A stretch of DNA of 64,000 bases from contig CALIAU010000024.1 of assembly GCA_938045585.1 (NCBI GenBank), forward strand, positions 1 to 64,000. Reading direction: 5' to 3'. This DNA comes from an uncultured Saprospiraceae bacterium (GTDB lineage: Bacteria; Bacteroidota; Bacteroidia; Chitinophagales; Saprospiraceae). Each line of letters starts with the position of its first letter. The first letter of the stretch is position 1. Shown here piece after piece: positions 53,004-62,939 of this stretch. The notes beneath the pieces are model-generated. The model was not told the origin of the DNA. It did not search any database and saw only the letters and a program-made list of their open reading frames with translations. A program made the translations under genes and the position numbers.

Positions 53004-53765
53004 ATGAAATACACCATAAGCACCTTCCTTGTTCTTTATATGCTCCTATGTAGTGCCTGCCAGTCCAAATCCTCTGAGCCAAGTACTATCGCTAACAAAA
53101 ATATCACAAGTCCAATTTTAGGAACAGCTGATACAGAGTCAAAAATAATTGCAGATAAGATCATGGCAGCAAATGGTGGACAGGCAGCCTGGGATGCAAC
53201 ACGCTATATTCAGTGGAATTTCTTTGGTGCTAGGAAACACATTTGGGATAAGAAAACCAACGATCTAATAATTGAAGGAATCAAAGATGAGTTTCTCATA
53301 AAAATGAATCTTGATAACATGCAAGGATCTGTGTTGTACAATGGTATACAGCATACAGAGCTTGACTCATTAAAAAAGTACCTTGGAAAAGGAAAACAAA
53401 TGTGGAATAATGATTCATACTGGCTGCTTATGCCATTTAAACTAAGAGACGAGGGAGTGACACTCCGTTATCTTGGTAAGACAACGATTGCGGGAAAGGA
53501 GGGCTATGAAAAAATAGAAATGACATTTGCACAGGTAGGTGACACTCCTGATAATAAATATCACATTACTATAGACCCAGAGACACATAGAATAATTCAA
53601 TGGGAATTCTTTCCAAAGGCTACAGATGAAAAATCCAGATTCACTACTCCTTGGGAAAACTATGTCCAGTATGGAAAAATTTGGTTATCCGACAGTCGTG
53701 GTGAGGGATATGAGCTTACTGATATCAAAGTAGACACAGCTGAACTAGCAGATGCATTTAAATAA
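53004..53765 (+). CDS. DUF6503-like lipoprotein, copy 2
   Basis: A 253-residue lipoprotein. The start at 53004 gives the signal MKYTISTFLVLYMLLCSAC (Cys19), preferred over the upstream Met at 52974. The mature part begins with a Ser/Thr linker, then KIMAANGGQAAWDATRYIQWNFFGARKHIWD, a conserved opening that matches the copy at 17365-18147 in pattern. LLMPFKLRDEGVTLRYLGKTTIAGKEGYEKIEMTF and HRIIQWEFFPKA (about 185-210) follow. The two copies are distant but share order and length. The fold suggests a hydrophobic-ligand carrier; function is not known. Confidence 0.78.
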   Translation: MKYTISTFLVLYMLLCSACQSKSSEPSTIANKNITSPILGTADTESKIIADKIMAANGGQAAWDATRYIQWNFFGARKHIWDKKTNDLIIEGIKDEFLIKMNLDNMQGSVLYNGIQHTELDSLKKYLGKGKQMWNNDSYWLLMPFKLRDEGVTLRYLGKTTIAGKEGYEKIEMTFAQVGDTPDNKYHITIDPETHRIIQWEFFPKATDEKSRFTTPWENYVQYGKIWLSDSRGEGYELTDIKVDTAELADAFK

Positions 53766-53792
53766 TAATCTTAAATAGTTAAATGGAAGTAT

Positions 53793-56700
53793 CTATCGGA
53801 TGATAGAGACATTTCCTTTAGCCGTATAACGAAGATCATTTGGACATACAACATTCAGCGTATATCCATAGGCATCTGGTGGCAATTCTTCTCCACGATA
53901 TTTTCCATCCCAGCCTCTGGATTGGTCTGCACTAACGAATATCTGTTCGCCCCATCTATCGTAGATAACTAGACGCATTTCTTTGATAAAATTACTTCGA
54001 ACAAAGAGTACATCATTTACATTATCTCCATTAGGAGAAAATGCATTAGGAATAAAGACATCCGTTTCATCGCACTGAGGTTGGCGCACCTCTATTGGGA
54101 ATTCTGCAAAGGCATCACAGCCAAACTGATCCACAGCGGTTACCGAAATAACAATATCTTCTGTAGGTGAGACTAATATACTCTCTCCTACATCACCCGT
54201 GCTCCACGTATACGTAACACCATCCAATGGACTATCTATGAAGAGCTCAATAGTATCGCAGAGATAGATGAAATTAGAATCTGCTGCAATTTCCACATCA
54301 ATATTAGACACCTGTGTAATGAGAGATAGTGTATCTCCACAAGCAAACGCATCCAGTAGAATTGCAGTAAATATTTCTTCGCCCTCAGGACTTACCTCTA
54401 TTGTATTACCCTGTCCTATTTTATCTCCATCCGCATTAAACCACATGATACTGTCTTGCAAGATATTTGCATTGGCACTTAACAAAACAGAGCCCCCTTC
54501 ACAATTGACTACTGTGTCTTGGTCTGCTGTAAGTTCAGGTACAATATCTAAATTAAAGCTTTCAGAAATCGGTAAGGGTGCACATATAGAATCTAAGGAA
54601 CTGAGTGTGACGGTGTACATTCCCAAAGATGGGTAGGTATAACAAACTGCCTCTAAGGTAGAGGTATCGGTATCAATACCATCCACGCCAAAATCCCAAA
54701 GGAAACTATAGGCAAATTGGTTGGTGTTTTCAAAACAAACTGTCAGTTCTCCACATTCTTCAATGCTGAAGTTAAAAGACATTTGTTCATTAATCATACC
54801 CAGATTAAAGTCTACCATAACTGTGCTATCACAAGCATATTGATTCGTTACTGAGGCTGTAAGTGTAAAATTCGTTTCGCCCGGTAAAAAGCTAATTAAT
54901 GGTGCATTGGAGTCGGCATCCGCAAGAATATGTGGATCGTCTTCCCATTGCACATCTATTAGCTGTAAGCTGTCGTTATTTAAAATTGTGTAACGAATGG
55001 TATCGCCAACACAGAGTTCAACAGGTGAGATTGCAGTTATATCCACTTTGAATGTAGAAGCATCAAATACTTCTGTGTATTCTGCCACACAGCCATTCCC
55101 AAAGTATAAGAAATTAGTAACTGTTAAAACATCTGTTGGTAGAAGGTCAATTTGTTGTGGTAAACTGTTATAGTTAGTTGTCATTCCATTTAACTCCACT
55201 ACCCATATGCTAGAATCAATTGGTGTCAGCGGAGAAATAATATTTTCATCGATGATTGTAGCAGTATATACATCTGCATCACAATCCTCAATTGTAAGCC
55301 CTATATCCTGGATAGGAAAGGCATCTTCAGTATCAAATTCAAAGTCCAAATTAAGGTTACAATTTGGCCCTAAGTCAACATCTACATTAATTAATATTTG
55401 CTCATTCATAGAAACTGGAAAGACTATGATTTCTCCATTCGCTTGGTAGGTATCTGTACCTACCGTAACAAACCAATCTATACTTTCTGGCGTATACCCC
55501 CCTGTAACTACTAGCGTCGCCGCTATTAAATAATCATCTCCTGTTACATCGCAAGACACAATTGCCAAGTCTACATCAAACATGGGCTCTACGACTGGAA
55601 TAATCGTAGCAGAATCAGATCGAATAACACAGTTATTATCAAATTCTACTTCTAATGATATCGCAATCTCTTCACCGAATGCTGTATTTATTAATAATGG
55701 GTCGCCAATAAATTCTGTGCTTACACCATCTATTTCATAGGTCCATGTAACCGAACTTACATTCGCACCCGCTAGGACACTTGTGTTCATAAATTCTATA
55801 ACTACGTCTCCGTTAGGATCAGAACAATCTAATAAGGTATAGCTGAAACTTGGGTCTGGCAAAATATCATCAAGATTAATGATTTCCGATTTTTCTAACC
55901 AGCAAAGGTCAGAAATCTGAAAACCATAATGAATCTCCAATTCATCTGATACATTCACAACGAAAGGCGGAGGTACACTTGAAAAATTACTTGTCACACC
56001 ATTTATAACAACAACCCATTCTGGATTCATTAGCATTGTGCCTGACGGGACTGTACTAAGATCTACAATCTGTAATTCAAATGAATCTTCCGTAGGACAA
56101 GATAAAAGTTCTACTTCGAAATCTATGTTTGGGACAAGCAAACTATCAATCAGAATAACTCTTGTGTTTTCTACAAAACAATCGTCACTAAGAAAGATAC
56201 CTGCCGTCACTATCAAGCTATCGCCAAATGCTACAGAAACTGAGGGATTTTCTAATGAAGAATTTGTAATTAGACCATCATTTTCGATTGTCCAACTATA
56301 GCCAATAGGATCAATACCTGTAGGGTTAGACAGTTCGCTATCCAACAAAATATCATAACTATCTCCTTGACAGCCTACAAGTGAAGCTGTTATTATTACT
56401 TCTTGACTAAGAAGCTCCACATCAATCAGATCATCTGAGCTCACTACACAGCCATTCTCAAATCTCACATCTAAATTTGCCGTTACTAGATTAATATCAG
56501 TTACATCAATTGTTACTGTATCCACACTAAAATTCAAGAAATCTTGACCATTAAAAATTAACCATTCGTAAGTATCTACATCTAAGCCAGTAGGATTATT
56601 TGAAATTACAGGATACAGGTTTACAATTGCTCCTGAGTTTGCACAACTGAAGCTATTGCCTGCTATACTGCTTTGCGGTAGTAAGCTACCTTCAATTTCC

Positions 56701-58139
56701 ATTTCTTGCGATAAGATACATCCCGTATCAAATTCTACTTCTAAGACAATTGTCGTACTTACATTTGCTAAACTTACATTTACAGATGGACCCGTAAAGT
56801 TCATAATTGTGCCATCGGAATCAATGGACCAATTCCACCCTACTATATTTTCTCCTGGATTTAATCCACTTGAAATATCTAAAAGACTCAGTTGCACCAT
56901 CTCGTCATCACAGGATAGAATACTGACTTCAAAGTCTACTTCATAATCTCTATCAAAGACTGGAATCTCTATACTCGTAATTACCTCACACATATCTAAG
57001 TCACGTCTTTCGATAAGAGTAAGAGTATATAATCCTTCTTCGGGAAAAACTAAGCTAGCCTCTTCATTCACAAAATTTACTGTGAATGTGCCTGTTTCGT
57101 TTGCAATTATCCATTCGTAGTTATCCCCATTATTATCTGGACCACGTTCGAAGGTAAATCCTAGGGTATCACAATTATTTTCAAAGGGCGCTATCTCAGC
57201 AATCAAAGGATCTAAGCATAGGCGCGTATTATATTCAAAATCTCTTTTATGTTCTGAGATCTTAACCCCATCTCTATATTCTTCAACACAGACACCTACG
57301 AGATATTGTCCCACTACTTCAGGTCGTGCTGTGAGAGTACCTGTAACAGGGTCTATTTCTAGGGGTATCCCTGAGCCTAACAAATTATCTAAACCAAAGC
57401 CACTTGCCCAAACCACATCATCATACGGTGGTGGATAAGCAGGCTGTGGTCTTGGATCATCAAATGTTGCTCCTGTACTTGGCGTGCACAATCTATATAC
57501 TAAGGAATCACCGTCTGCATCTGTAGCAGAATGATCAAAGATCAAATCCTGCCCAGCACAGAGATAGATATCTGGCCATGCCTTGAAGCTAGGAGCTGCA
57601 TTACACAGACTTTGTCCTTCTTCTGTTAGTTCTATAAAGTAGGTTGAACCTGTTTCTAAGGGTTCTAAGATATTATTCAAGCTTACATTTCTACAACATC
57701 TTTGGTAGACAAATAAATATCCTTCCGGTCTAAAGTCTAATTCGACCTCACCCATATATCTTGATTCATGGACACAGACAGGACTTCCTACCAATCCACA
57801 ATTAGAATCTAAATCATTTGTAATCGTATCATCGCTCATGAACGGTAGAAACAACTCACCATTATCTGCAAAGTCAGTCAAGAGCGTGCCATCTAAGGCA
57901 TAGATAGCAATAGATGCTGGGTCATCAAAGTCCGCATCTGGATCTCCATTAAAACAATCTCTTCGTACAGTTAGCATTACTCTATAGGTATTGCCACCTA
58001 AACATACATAGGTAATATCTCCACCTACCACATGCGTCGCTTGCGCTTCTTGCGTAGGTAATAAAAGCATAACTATAGCAAAGCAAATGCTAAGGAATAC
58101 TTTAGATAAAGTCGCTTGTATATTGTTATTTAGTCTCAC
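53793..58139 (-). CDS. Giant T9SS adhesin with tandem two-Cys repeats and gliding-motility-type C-terminal domain
   Basis: A 1448-residue secreted surface protein. The order is: signal peptide (about 1-34), an N-terminal domain with THVVGGDITYVCLGGNTYRV typical of Bacteroidota adhesins (35-310), a PKD-like domain (about 320-395), seven tandem repeats (about 400-1028), two or three further PKD-like domains (about 1040-1355) and the type B sorting domain (about 1358-1448). The last carries VFIPNAFSPNGDNVNDV and IYDRWGEQIF...WDGKYRGEELP. This type B domain uses SprF-like carriers, which fits the PorP/SprF gene two genes upstream. The repeats carry Cys pairs at 410/474, 499/564, 590/654, 681/746, 772/837, 863/927 and 953/1017. 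It overlaps the OmpA-family gene by 4 bases and is probably translated with it. Confidence 0.9.
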   Translation of the reverse strand: MRLNNNIQATLSKVFLSICFAIVMLLLPTQEAQATHVVGGDITYVCLGGNTYRVMLTVRRDCFNGDPDADFDDPASIAIYALDGTLLTDFADNGELFLPFMSDDTITNDLDSNCGLVGSPVCVHESRYMGEVELDFRPEGYLFVYQRCCRNVSLNNILEPLETGSTYFIELTEEGQSLCNAAPSFKAWPDIYLCAGQDLIFDHSATDADGDSLVYRLCTPSTGATFDDPRPQPAYPPPYDDVVWASGFGLDNLLGSGIPLEIDPVTGTLTARPEVVGQYLVGVCVEEYRDGVKISEHKRDFEYNTRLCLDPLIAEIAPFENNCDTLGFTFERGPDNNGDNYEWIIANETGTFTVNFVNEEASLVFPEEGLYTLTLIERRDLDMCEVITSIEIPVFDRDYEVDFEVSILSCDDEMVQLSLLDISSGLNPGENIVGWNWSIDSDGTIMNFTGPSVNVSLANVSTTIVLEVEFDTGCILSQEMEIEGSLLPQSSIAGNSFSCANSGAIVNLYPVISNNPTGLDVDTYEWLIFNGQDFLNFSVDTVTIDVTDINLVTANLDVRFENGCVVSSDDLIDVELLSQEVIITASLVGCQGDSYDILLDSELSNPTGIDPIGYSWTIENDGLITNSSLENPSVSVAFGDSLIVTAGIFLSDDCFVENTRVILIDSLLVPNIDFEVELLSCPTEDSFELQIVDLSTVPSGTMLMNPEWVVVINGVTSNFSSVPPPFVVNVSDELEIHYGFQISDLCWLEKSEIINLDDILPDPSFSYTLLDCSDPNGDVVIEFMNTSVLAGANVSSVTWTYEIDGVSTEFIGDPLLINTAFGEEIAISLEVEFDNNCVIRSDSATIIPVVEPMFDVDLAIVSCDVTGDDYLIAATLVVTGGYTPESIDWFVTVGTDTYQANGEIIVFPVSMNEQILINVDVDLGPNCNLNLDFEFDTEDAFPIQDIGLTIEDCDADVYTATIIDENIISPLTPIDSSIWVVELNGMTTNYNSLPQQIDLLPTDVLTVTNFLYFGNGCVAEYTEVFDASTFKVDITAISPVELCVGDTIRYTILNNDSLQLIDVQWEDDPHILADADSNAPLISFLPGETNFTLTASVTNQYACDSTVMVDFNLGMINEQMSFNFSIEECGELTVCFENTNQFAYSFLWDFGVDGIDTDTSTLEAVCYTYPSLGMYTVTLSSLDSICAPLPISESFNLDIVPELTADQDTVVNCEGGSVLLSANANILQDSIMWFNADGDKIGQGNTIEVSPEGEEIFTAILLDAFACGDTLSLITQVSNIDVEIAADSNFIYLCDTIELFIDSPLDGVTYTWSTGDVGESILVSPTEDIVISVTAVDQFGCDAFAEFPIEVRQPQCDETDVFIPNAFSPNGDNVNDVLFVRSNFIKEMRLVIYDRWGEQIFVSADQSRGWDGKYRGEELPPDAYGYTLNVVCPNDLRYTAKGNVSIIR

Positions 58140-60535
58140 TTTGTCGTTTCAACTTTTAGGATTTCCGTTCTTCTTTCACGTGAAGCCTCCGGAGAGTAAA
58201 CGGATTTACGCTTATCTCGCTGGGAATCACTAATATTAACTGGTGCTAATTCTTCTCCATAAGGGATCTCTCTTATACCAAGATTCCCTGATTGGATGAA
58301 TTCTGAAAATAGACCTCCCTTATATTTTCTTAATTCATTTTTAACTGAATTAATCCTTCTATTAGATAAGATCTTATTGTACTTCTTTTGTGCTACTGGA
58401 GAGGCATAACCCTTCATAACCAGTGTAATGTTCTCACCATTAGTAAGTCTTCCGTGCAATGCGTCTAAGAAACGTTCTAATTGCTGGTAACCACCTTTCA
58501 CATCCCCCTCAAAAAAGTTTTCTAATTCTTGTTCTGCAATTATTTTTGATTCCCCATTGAGAGGCTTTGTATATCTATTTTTAAACTCATCCTTCTTGTT
58601 CACGTATGGGTAATACGTCTGAGTATAAGTAGAATTCGTAGTCGAACGTACAGACTTTGGATCTGGCGTATCGTTATCAAAATAGAGAGTAAGTGGTAAA
58701 AACAAATTAAGATTTTCCTGCTTACGTAAATAAATCTTTTTTGTGATTTTCCCTGTTGCTCCAGATGTATCTAAAATTAGACTACTGCTTTCGTATCCTT
58801 CTTTAGTAACCGTAATTCTATATTTTGTATTTCTCTTAACTTCCAGTTTGAAGTCATTCCCTCTGAGATTTTCTAAGCTTGTGACATCTGTAGGGTCAGA
58901 TAAATTTTCAATAGAAACTGTGGCACCCCTTAGTTCTTTCAAGGTTCGTTCATCAAAGACTAACACATCTAGGTCTAGTTTTGTATTTGGTTCTAAATAC
59001 AGTTTTCTAATTATAGTATCCTCTGTAACACCTACAGTACTCAGGCGAATAGTATCTGAGGCATAACCCAGTTTTTCACCTATTACAATGTATTCTTTTG
59101 CTTTCTCAACTGTGAACAGATGTTCATTTGAAATAGCATTTATTTTATATCCAATATTTTTTTCTGTCTCCACATCAATAACACGCACAGCAGCACCATT
59201 CAACGGATCTTCTGTAAACGCATCAAAGGTTAAGGCATTCAGAATTATTTCTTGTTTCCCCTTTGCTGCTTTATAGATATCGTAGCAGCAGGCTTCACTA
59301 GACTGGTCTAAAAATTCAGAGCCTGTACGATTCGATGAAAAGTAGACTCCCTTATCCCCTTCTCTTACATAGTAGTATACATCGTTAAAACTACTATTGT
59401 AAGGCATACCAATATTATCCGCTTCACCATAGCTATTGCCGTCAAAGTATGCGCCGAAAATATCAAAGCCACCAAATCCTCTAAATCCGTTGGAACTAAA
59501 GTAGAGCGTAGATTCTTCTTTGCTAAAATAGGGTGTGATATCATCAGCAGTACTATTTATTGCAGATACATTCACAGGATTTGAGAAGTTAAATTCTCTA
59601 TCAAAGCGTGTATACCAAATATCCAAGCCTCCCTTACCACCATATCGATCAGAAACGAAAAAGAGCGTATCCCCAGATACATGAGGTTGCGTTTGCGTAG
59701 TACTGTCTATATTAATATGTTGGGGTAATTTCTTTGCATTTTTATATTCTCCACTTACAGAAACAGCATAGAGATCACAACGAATATCATATACAGTTGC
59801 GTACTCGCAGAGTGTATAGAACATCAGCTTCTTATCATCTGTAAATGCGTTATGTGCTACGTGCTTCTCATTATGGTCAATGTTTTCATGAAACAAAGAT
59901 GTTTGACCCTGCTTAGTTTTTAAGACCTTTGAAACAAGTCTATTGGGATCATATTTACCTGAGTTTTCAATATAGCGCATCGAAGAAAATACCAGAGTAT
60001 CGTTATAATCTACCGCTGCAAATTCAGAATACACGGTATTGACATCACTGCCAAATTTGTCTACTTGAATATCCGTTGATTTGTTCTTATCTACAATCTT
60101 TGCCCATTTACATTCTTCTATTTTAGCATTCGCCCGATCTGTATAATAGGAATCATCTCCATTATATTCTGATAGGTACAGTTCATAGTATTCAATAGCA
60201 GCATCATAATCCCCCTTCCTTTGTTTCATTTCTGCTAAATGATAACTTGTCAATGGATAATTCCCTTCTCCATCTAAACTTAATATTTCTGAATACACTG
60301 AGTCTGCTAAGGTATAGGCATCAAACTTCCTAGCAGATTCTCCATACATATATTTAATATCCAAATCATCTTCATCAAATTCTAGAGCATTACTAAAATA
60401 TACCATGGAGCTATAAAAGTCATCCATCTCATAGGCCATCTCTGCAGCTTGGACATACGCATCTTGGGACTGTGCATAGGCACTAGCTGTAGTAAGGAAA
60501 ACGAATAAGATGCTATGTAGAATGTTCTTTCCCAT
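58136..60535 (-). CDS. OmpA-family protein with TPR, WD40-like and carboxypeptidase-like domains
   Basis: A 799-residue outer-membrane protein. The order is: signal peptide (about 1-20), TPR helices (about 25-130), a WD40/TolB-like PD40 beta-propeller (about 180-405, with LFFVSDRYGGKGGLDIW and LYFSSNGFRGFGGFDIF), one or two carboxypeptidase-regulatory-like Ig domains (about 435-605) and an OmpA-type C-terminal domain (about 660-799, with LVMKGYASPVAQKKYNKILSNRRINSVKNEL) that holds peptidoglycan. This is the PorE-like partner layout of T9SS loci. It starts 2 bases after the PorP/SprF gene and overlaps the adhesin gene by 4 bases. The likely role is to tether the SprF-adhesin complex to the cell wall. 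Confidence 0.9.
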   Translation of the reverse strand: MGKNILHSILFVFLTTASAYAQSQDAYVQAAEMAYEMDDFYSSMVYFSNALEFDEDDLDIKYMYGESARKFDAYTLADSVYSEILSLDGEGNYPLTSYHLAEMKQRKGDYDAAIEYYELYLSEYNGDDSYYTDRANAKIEECKWAKIVDKNKSTDIQVDKFGSDVNTVYSEFAAVDYNDTLVFSSMRYIENSGKYDPNRLVSKVLKTKQGQTSLFHENIDHNEKHVAHNAFTDDKKLMFYTLCEYATVYDIRCDLYAVSVSGEYKNAKKLPQHINIDSTTQTQPHVSGDTLFFVSDRYGGKGGLDIWYTRFDREFNFSNPVNVSAINSTADDITPYFSKEESTLYFSSNGFRGFGGFDIFGAYFDGNSYGEADNIGMPYNSSFNDVYYYVREGDKGVYFSSNRTGSEFLDQSSEACCYDIYKAAKGKQEIILNALTFDAFTEDPLNGAAVRVIDVETEKNIGYKINAISNEHLFTVEKAKEYIVIGEKLGYASDTIRLSTVGVTEDTIIRKLYLEPNTKLDLDVLVFDERTLKELRGATVSIENLSDPTDVTSLENLRGNDFKLEVKRNTKYRITVTKEGYESSSLILDTSGATGKITKKIYLRKQENLNLFLPLTLYFDNDTPDPKSVRSTTNSTYTQTYYPYVNKKDEFKNRYTKPLNGESKIIAEQELENFFEGDVKGGYQQLERFLDALHGRLTNGENITLVMKGYASPVAQKKYNKILSNRRINSVKNELRKYKGGLFSEFIQSGNLGIREIPYGEELAPVNISDSQRDKRKSVYSPEASRERRTEILKVETTK

Positions 60536-60537
60536 AA

Positions 60538-61548
60538 TTAGAATATTGGACAGGCTTTAAATAATCCTAAAGGTTTTACTGATTTAATAGTGTACTTAAA
60601 ATGCAATTCAGGTCCACCCTTATTATCTGTTGCTGTATTAAATCGAGATAAATCCACATCGTAACTTAACGCCACATAATACGGACCATACTCTATTGCA
60701 GCCTTAGGAAACAAAGACTGTGAAGTCCTGTAACCCACACCTATGTGTAGGTTCGTTTCTTTTCCTCTTTTTTTATTCACATATATATTCAATAAGGCAC
60801 CAAAGAGCGTCTCGTTATATGAGGTTTGCGATTGATGTAATACGGACAAGTCAATATTCAGATTATCTAAGGCAGGAAAACTTGCCATAGCATACGCAGA
60901 ATATCTTCGAGGTAAGCTTATTGGAAATCCATTATTACTAAATCTTGCAGATGGCTGTAAAATGTGGTAGACTGCTACTCCAAAATCATAGTGTTCTCTT
61001 GCGTGCTCTTGAAACCTGTAGTTAACACCAAGATTTGTTTCTACCATACTAATCATATCTGCTGATATGTTTTCGCCAGGTGGCAAATTGGGATCAAAGG
61101 CTTGGCCATCCCATTGCTTATCCCAACTTAATGAAGATTGATTAAAGCCTCTGGAGGCATAACCCAATCCGGCACCTAATGTTAGGATGTTTTTCTTAGT
61201 GAGAATTCTATTATAGCTCCCTGTAAGACTTACATTCATTAGTGTAATCCTGGAGTCCCCCTGCCTATCATAATTAAACAAGAGTCCACCTCCGAAAAAG
61301 TGTTTATTTCTATTCTTTGAGTAAAACTTTTGATCGTAAGAACCTGAAAAGGTTAGCCAGGGTACTGGGACGGATCTCCATTGATCACGTGCACTCAAGG
61401 CAACTCTTTTATCGCCATTAAACACCCCAGTTAAAGCTGGGTTGATATTCAATGGGGAGTTATAGAACTGGGAATAATGCAAATCTTGTGCAGATGCCAT
61501 TCCTAGCCAAGCAGTAAAAATAATTATATGTAATACTATTTTTCTCAA
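60538..61548 (-). CDS. PorP/SprF-family T9SS outer-membrane protein
   Basis: A 336-residue beta-barrel-like protein of the PorP/SprF family, which in Flavobacterium johnsoniae is needed to bring the SprB adhesin to the surface. It has a signal peptide (about 1-20) and the hallmark start AQDLHYSQFYNSPLNINPALTGVFNGDKRVALSARDQW (about 20-57), with the conserved 'QFxxxPLxxNPAxTG'. Barrel strands follow, and it ends LKYTIKSVKPLGLFKACPIF. It heads the operon with the OmpA-family and adhesin genes. The Cys-containing tail is a small oddity relative to relatives. Confidence 0.92.
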   Translation of the reverse strand: MRKIVLHIIIFTAWLGMASAQDLHYSQFYNSPLNINPALTGVFNGDKRVALSARDQWRSVPVPWLTFSGSYDQKFYSKNRNKHFFGGGLLFNYDRQGDSRITLMNVSLTGSYNRILTKKNILTLGAGLGYASRGFNQSSLSWDKQWDGQAFDPNLPPGENISADMISMVETNLGVNYRFQEHAREHYDFGVAVYHILQPSARFSNNGFPISLPRRYSAYAMASFPALDNLNIDLSVLHQSQTSYNETLFGALLNIYVNKKRGKETNLHIGVGYRTSQSLFPKAAIEYGPYYVALSYDVDLSRFNTATDNKGGPELHFKYTIKSVKPLGLFKACPIF

Positions 61549-61762
61549 GTGGTTTTCTTCTAGTCAAAACATATTAAAAAATATCGTAATACATAATACA
61601 TTGATTTTCAATTATCTGATTATCAATGAGTTATGATTCTCATTCTAAGTAGAAGTATATGCAAGAATTACGCCATATGTGAAGCTATTCCTAGGATAGG
61701 ATTATGATATGTTTAGAAAAAAAATGACTGACATTGCACGTAGAGCTGAGCTTCTCCCTGTG

Positions 61763-62833
61763 CTATGAAATAAACTTAAAGACTGCAGTCCTTACGCGTT
61801 CTATTACATTGTCTCTGGATCTATTCGTAAGAATGAGTCCCTTAGCGCGTGCATAGTCCATGACCTGATGTATAGATTTCACATGACCATAGGGCACAGA
61901 ATTAGATTCGAATAGAACTTGTATTTCTTCTAAGGAATGCTTTGCAATATGAGAGGATAGTATCTGGAACAGTTGCGCCCTATTTTTAAGTCGGTCTTGG
62001 TTCTTTGCAAATTTTGGATCATCAGGAATACCTAAACTAAAAACTAAGCGGGTAAACTGTACATCACTTCCAACAGATAGAATAATTGAATTGCCATCCT
62101 TCAAATGAAACAATTCACCATAGGGAGCTATATTAGGATGCAAGGTACCCATAGGTTTTGCTATATGCCCAGCATTTAAATAATTGGAGGCCTGATTAGC
62201 AAGTGATGCAATTCCTGATTCTATCAATGACACCAGAATATGTGCCCCCTTCCCTGTTTGTGCTTTTTTGAGCATCGCAATCAGTATAGCTTCTTTCAAT
62301 TGATGCGCCGCCATAAGATCTATGAGCGCTACGGGCATCTTTACTAGCTCTCCTTCTACAGTACCACTCATAGACAGAAATCCAGCCTCGGCTTGCATAA
62401 CAGCATCATAGCCAATTTTTTTTGACTCGGCATCAAAGGCGATTAATTCAGCATAAATAATATCTTCCTTGTACTGCTTTAGACTAGCATAGTCTATAGC
62501 TAAGCGTTCTGCCGAACTGGTTTTGAAATTACTGATTACTATGTCAGCTTCTGCTACTAAGGCATACAGATCTTGCAATTCAGATAGGTTCGTCAAATCC
62601 AAAAAGAGATGCTGCTTTTTATAATTAACAGAATGGAAATATGCACTTTCACGCGCTTCAGGATTCTCAGATGTCAGCTTCCAGCTACGTGTAACATCTC
62701 CCCCTGTTTTTGACTCCACTTTAATTACCCGAGCTCCCAGTTCAGCAAAGAACATCCCAACAGCTGGGCCGGCCAAAACCGTTGCTAGTTCTACAACAAT
62801 AAGATCTTTAAATGTATCCTTTGGAAAACTCAT
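61763..62833 (-). CDS. CaiB/BaiF-type CoA-transferase (family III)
   Basis: A 356-residue family III CoA-transferase when started at the Met at 62833 (the frame extends to 62860). These enzymes move CoA between carboxylic acids through an aspartyl-CoA intermediate. Marks are IVVELATVLAGPAVGMFFAELGARVIKVES (about 12-41), GDVTRSW, YFHSVNYKKQHLFLDL (about 65-80), ADIVISNF (about 98-105), DIIYAELIAFDAESKKIGYDAVMQAEAGF (about 125-153; Asp at YDAVMQA is the nucleophile position) and YGHVKSIHQVMDYARAKG. The family is broad, so the substrate is not assigned; options include formyl-, succinyl- or branched-chain acyl-CoA. It is the last gene before a non-coding stretch and faces away from the sirtuin gene. 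Confidence 0.87.
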   Translation of the reverse strand: MSFPKDTFKDLIVVELATVLAGPAVGMFFAELGARVIKVESKTGGDVTRSWKLTSENPEARESAYFHSVNYKKQHLFLDLTNLSELQDLYALVAEADIVISNFKTSSAERLAIDYASLKQYKEDIIYAELIAFDAESKKIGYDAVMQAEAGFLSMSGTVEGELVKMPVALIDLMAAHQLKEAILIAMLKKAQTGKGAHILVSLIESGIASLANQASNYLNAGHIAKPMGTLHPNIAPYGELFHLKDGNSIILSVGSDVQFTRLVFSLGIPDDPKFAKNQDRLKNRAQLFQILSSHIAKHSLEEIQVLFESNSVPYGHVKSIHQVMDYARAKGLILTNRSRDNVIERVRTAVFKFIS

Positions 62834-62939
62834 ACTGTAAAAGTACTTAGAACTACACACATTATTTATCTAAAAAGGAAGTATAAGCAGATATACAATT
62901 TCCTTTATCTTACATGCAATAATTAAATACAAAGAGGAT

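Noticed and set aside
54268-56946. Several plus-strand frames of 80-122 codons within the adhesin region
   Set aside because: All are antisense to the 1448-residue protein and rich in Ser, as expected from the reverse of Asp/Val/Thr-rich repeats.
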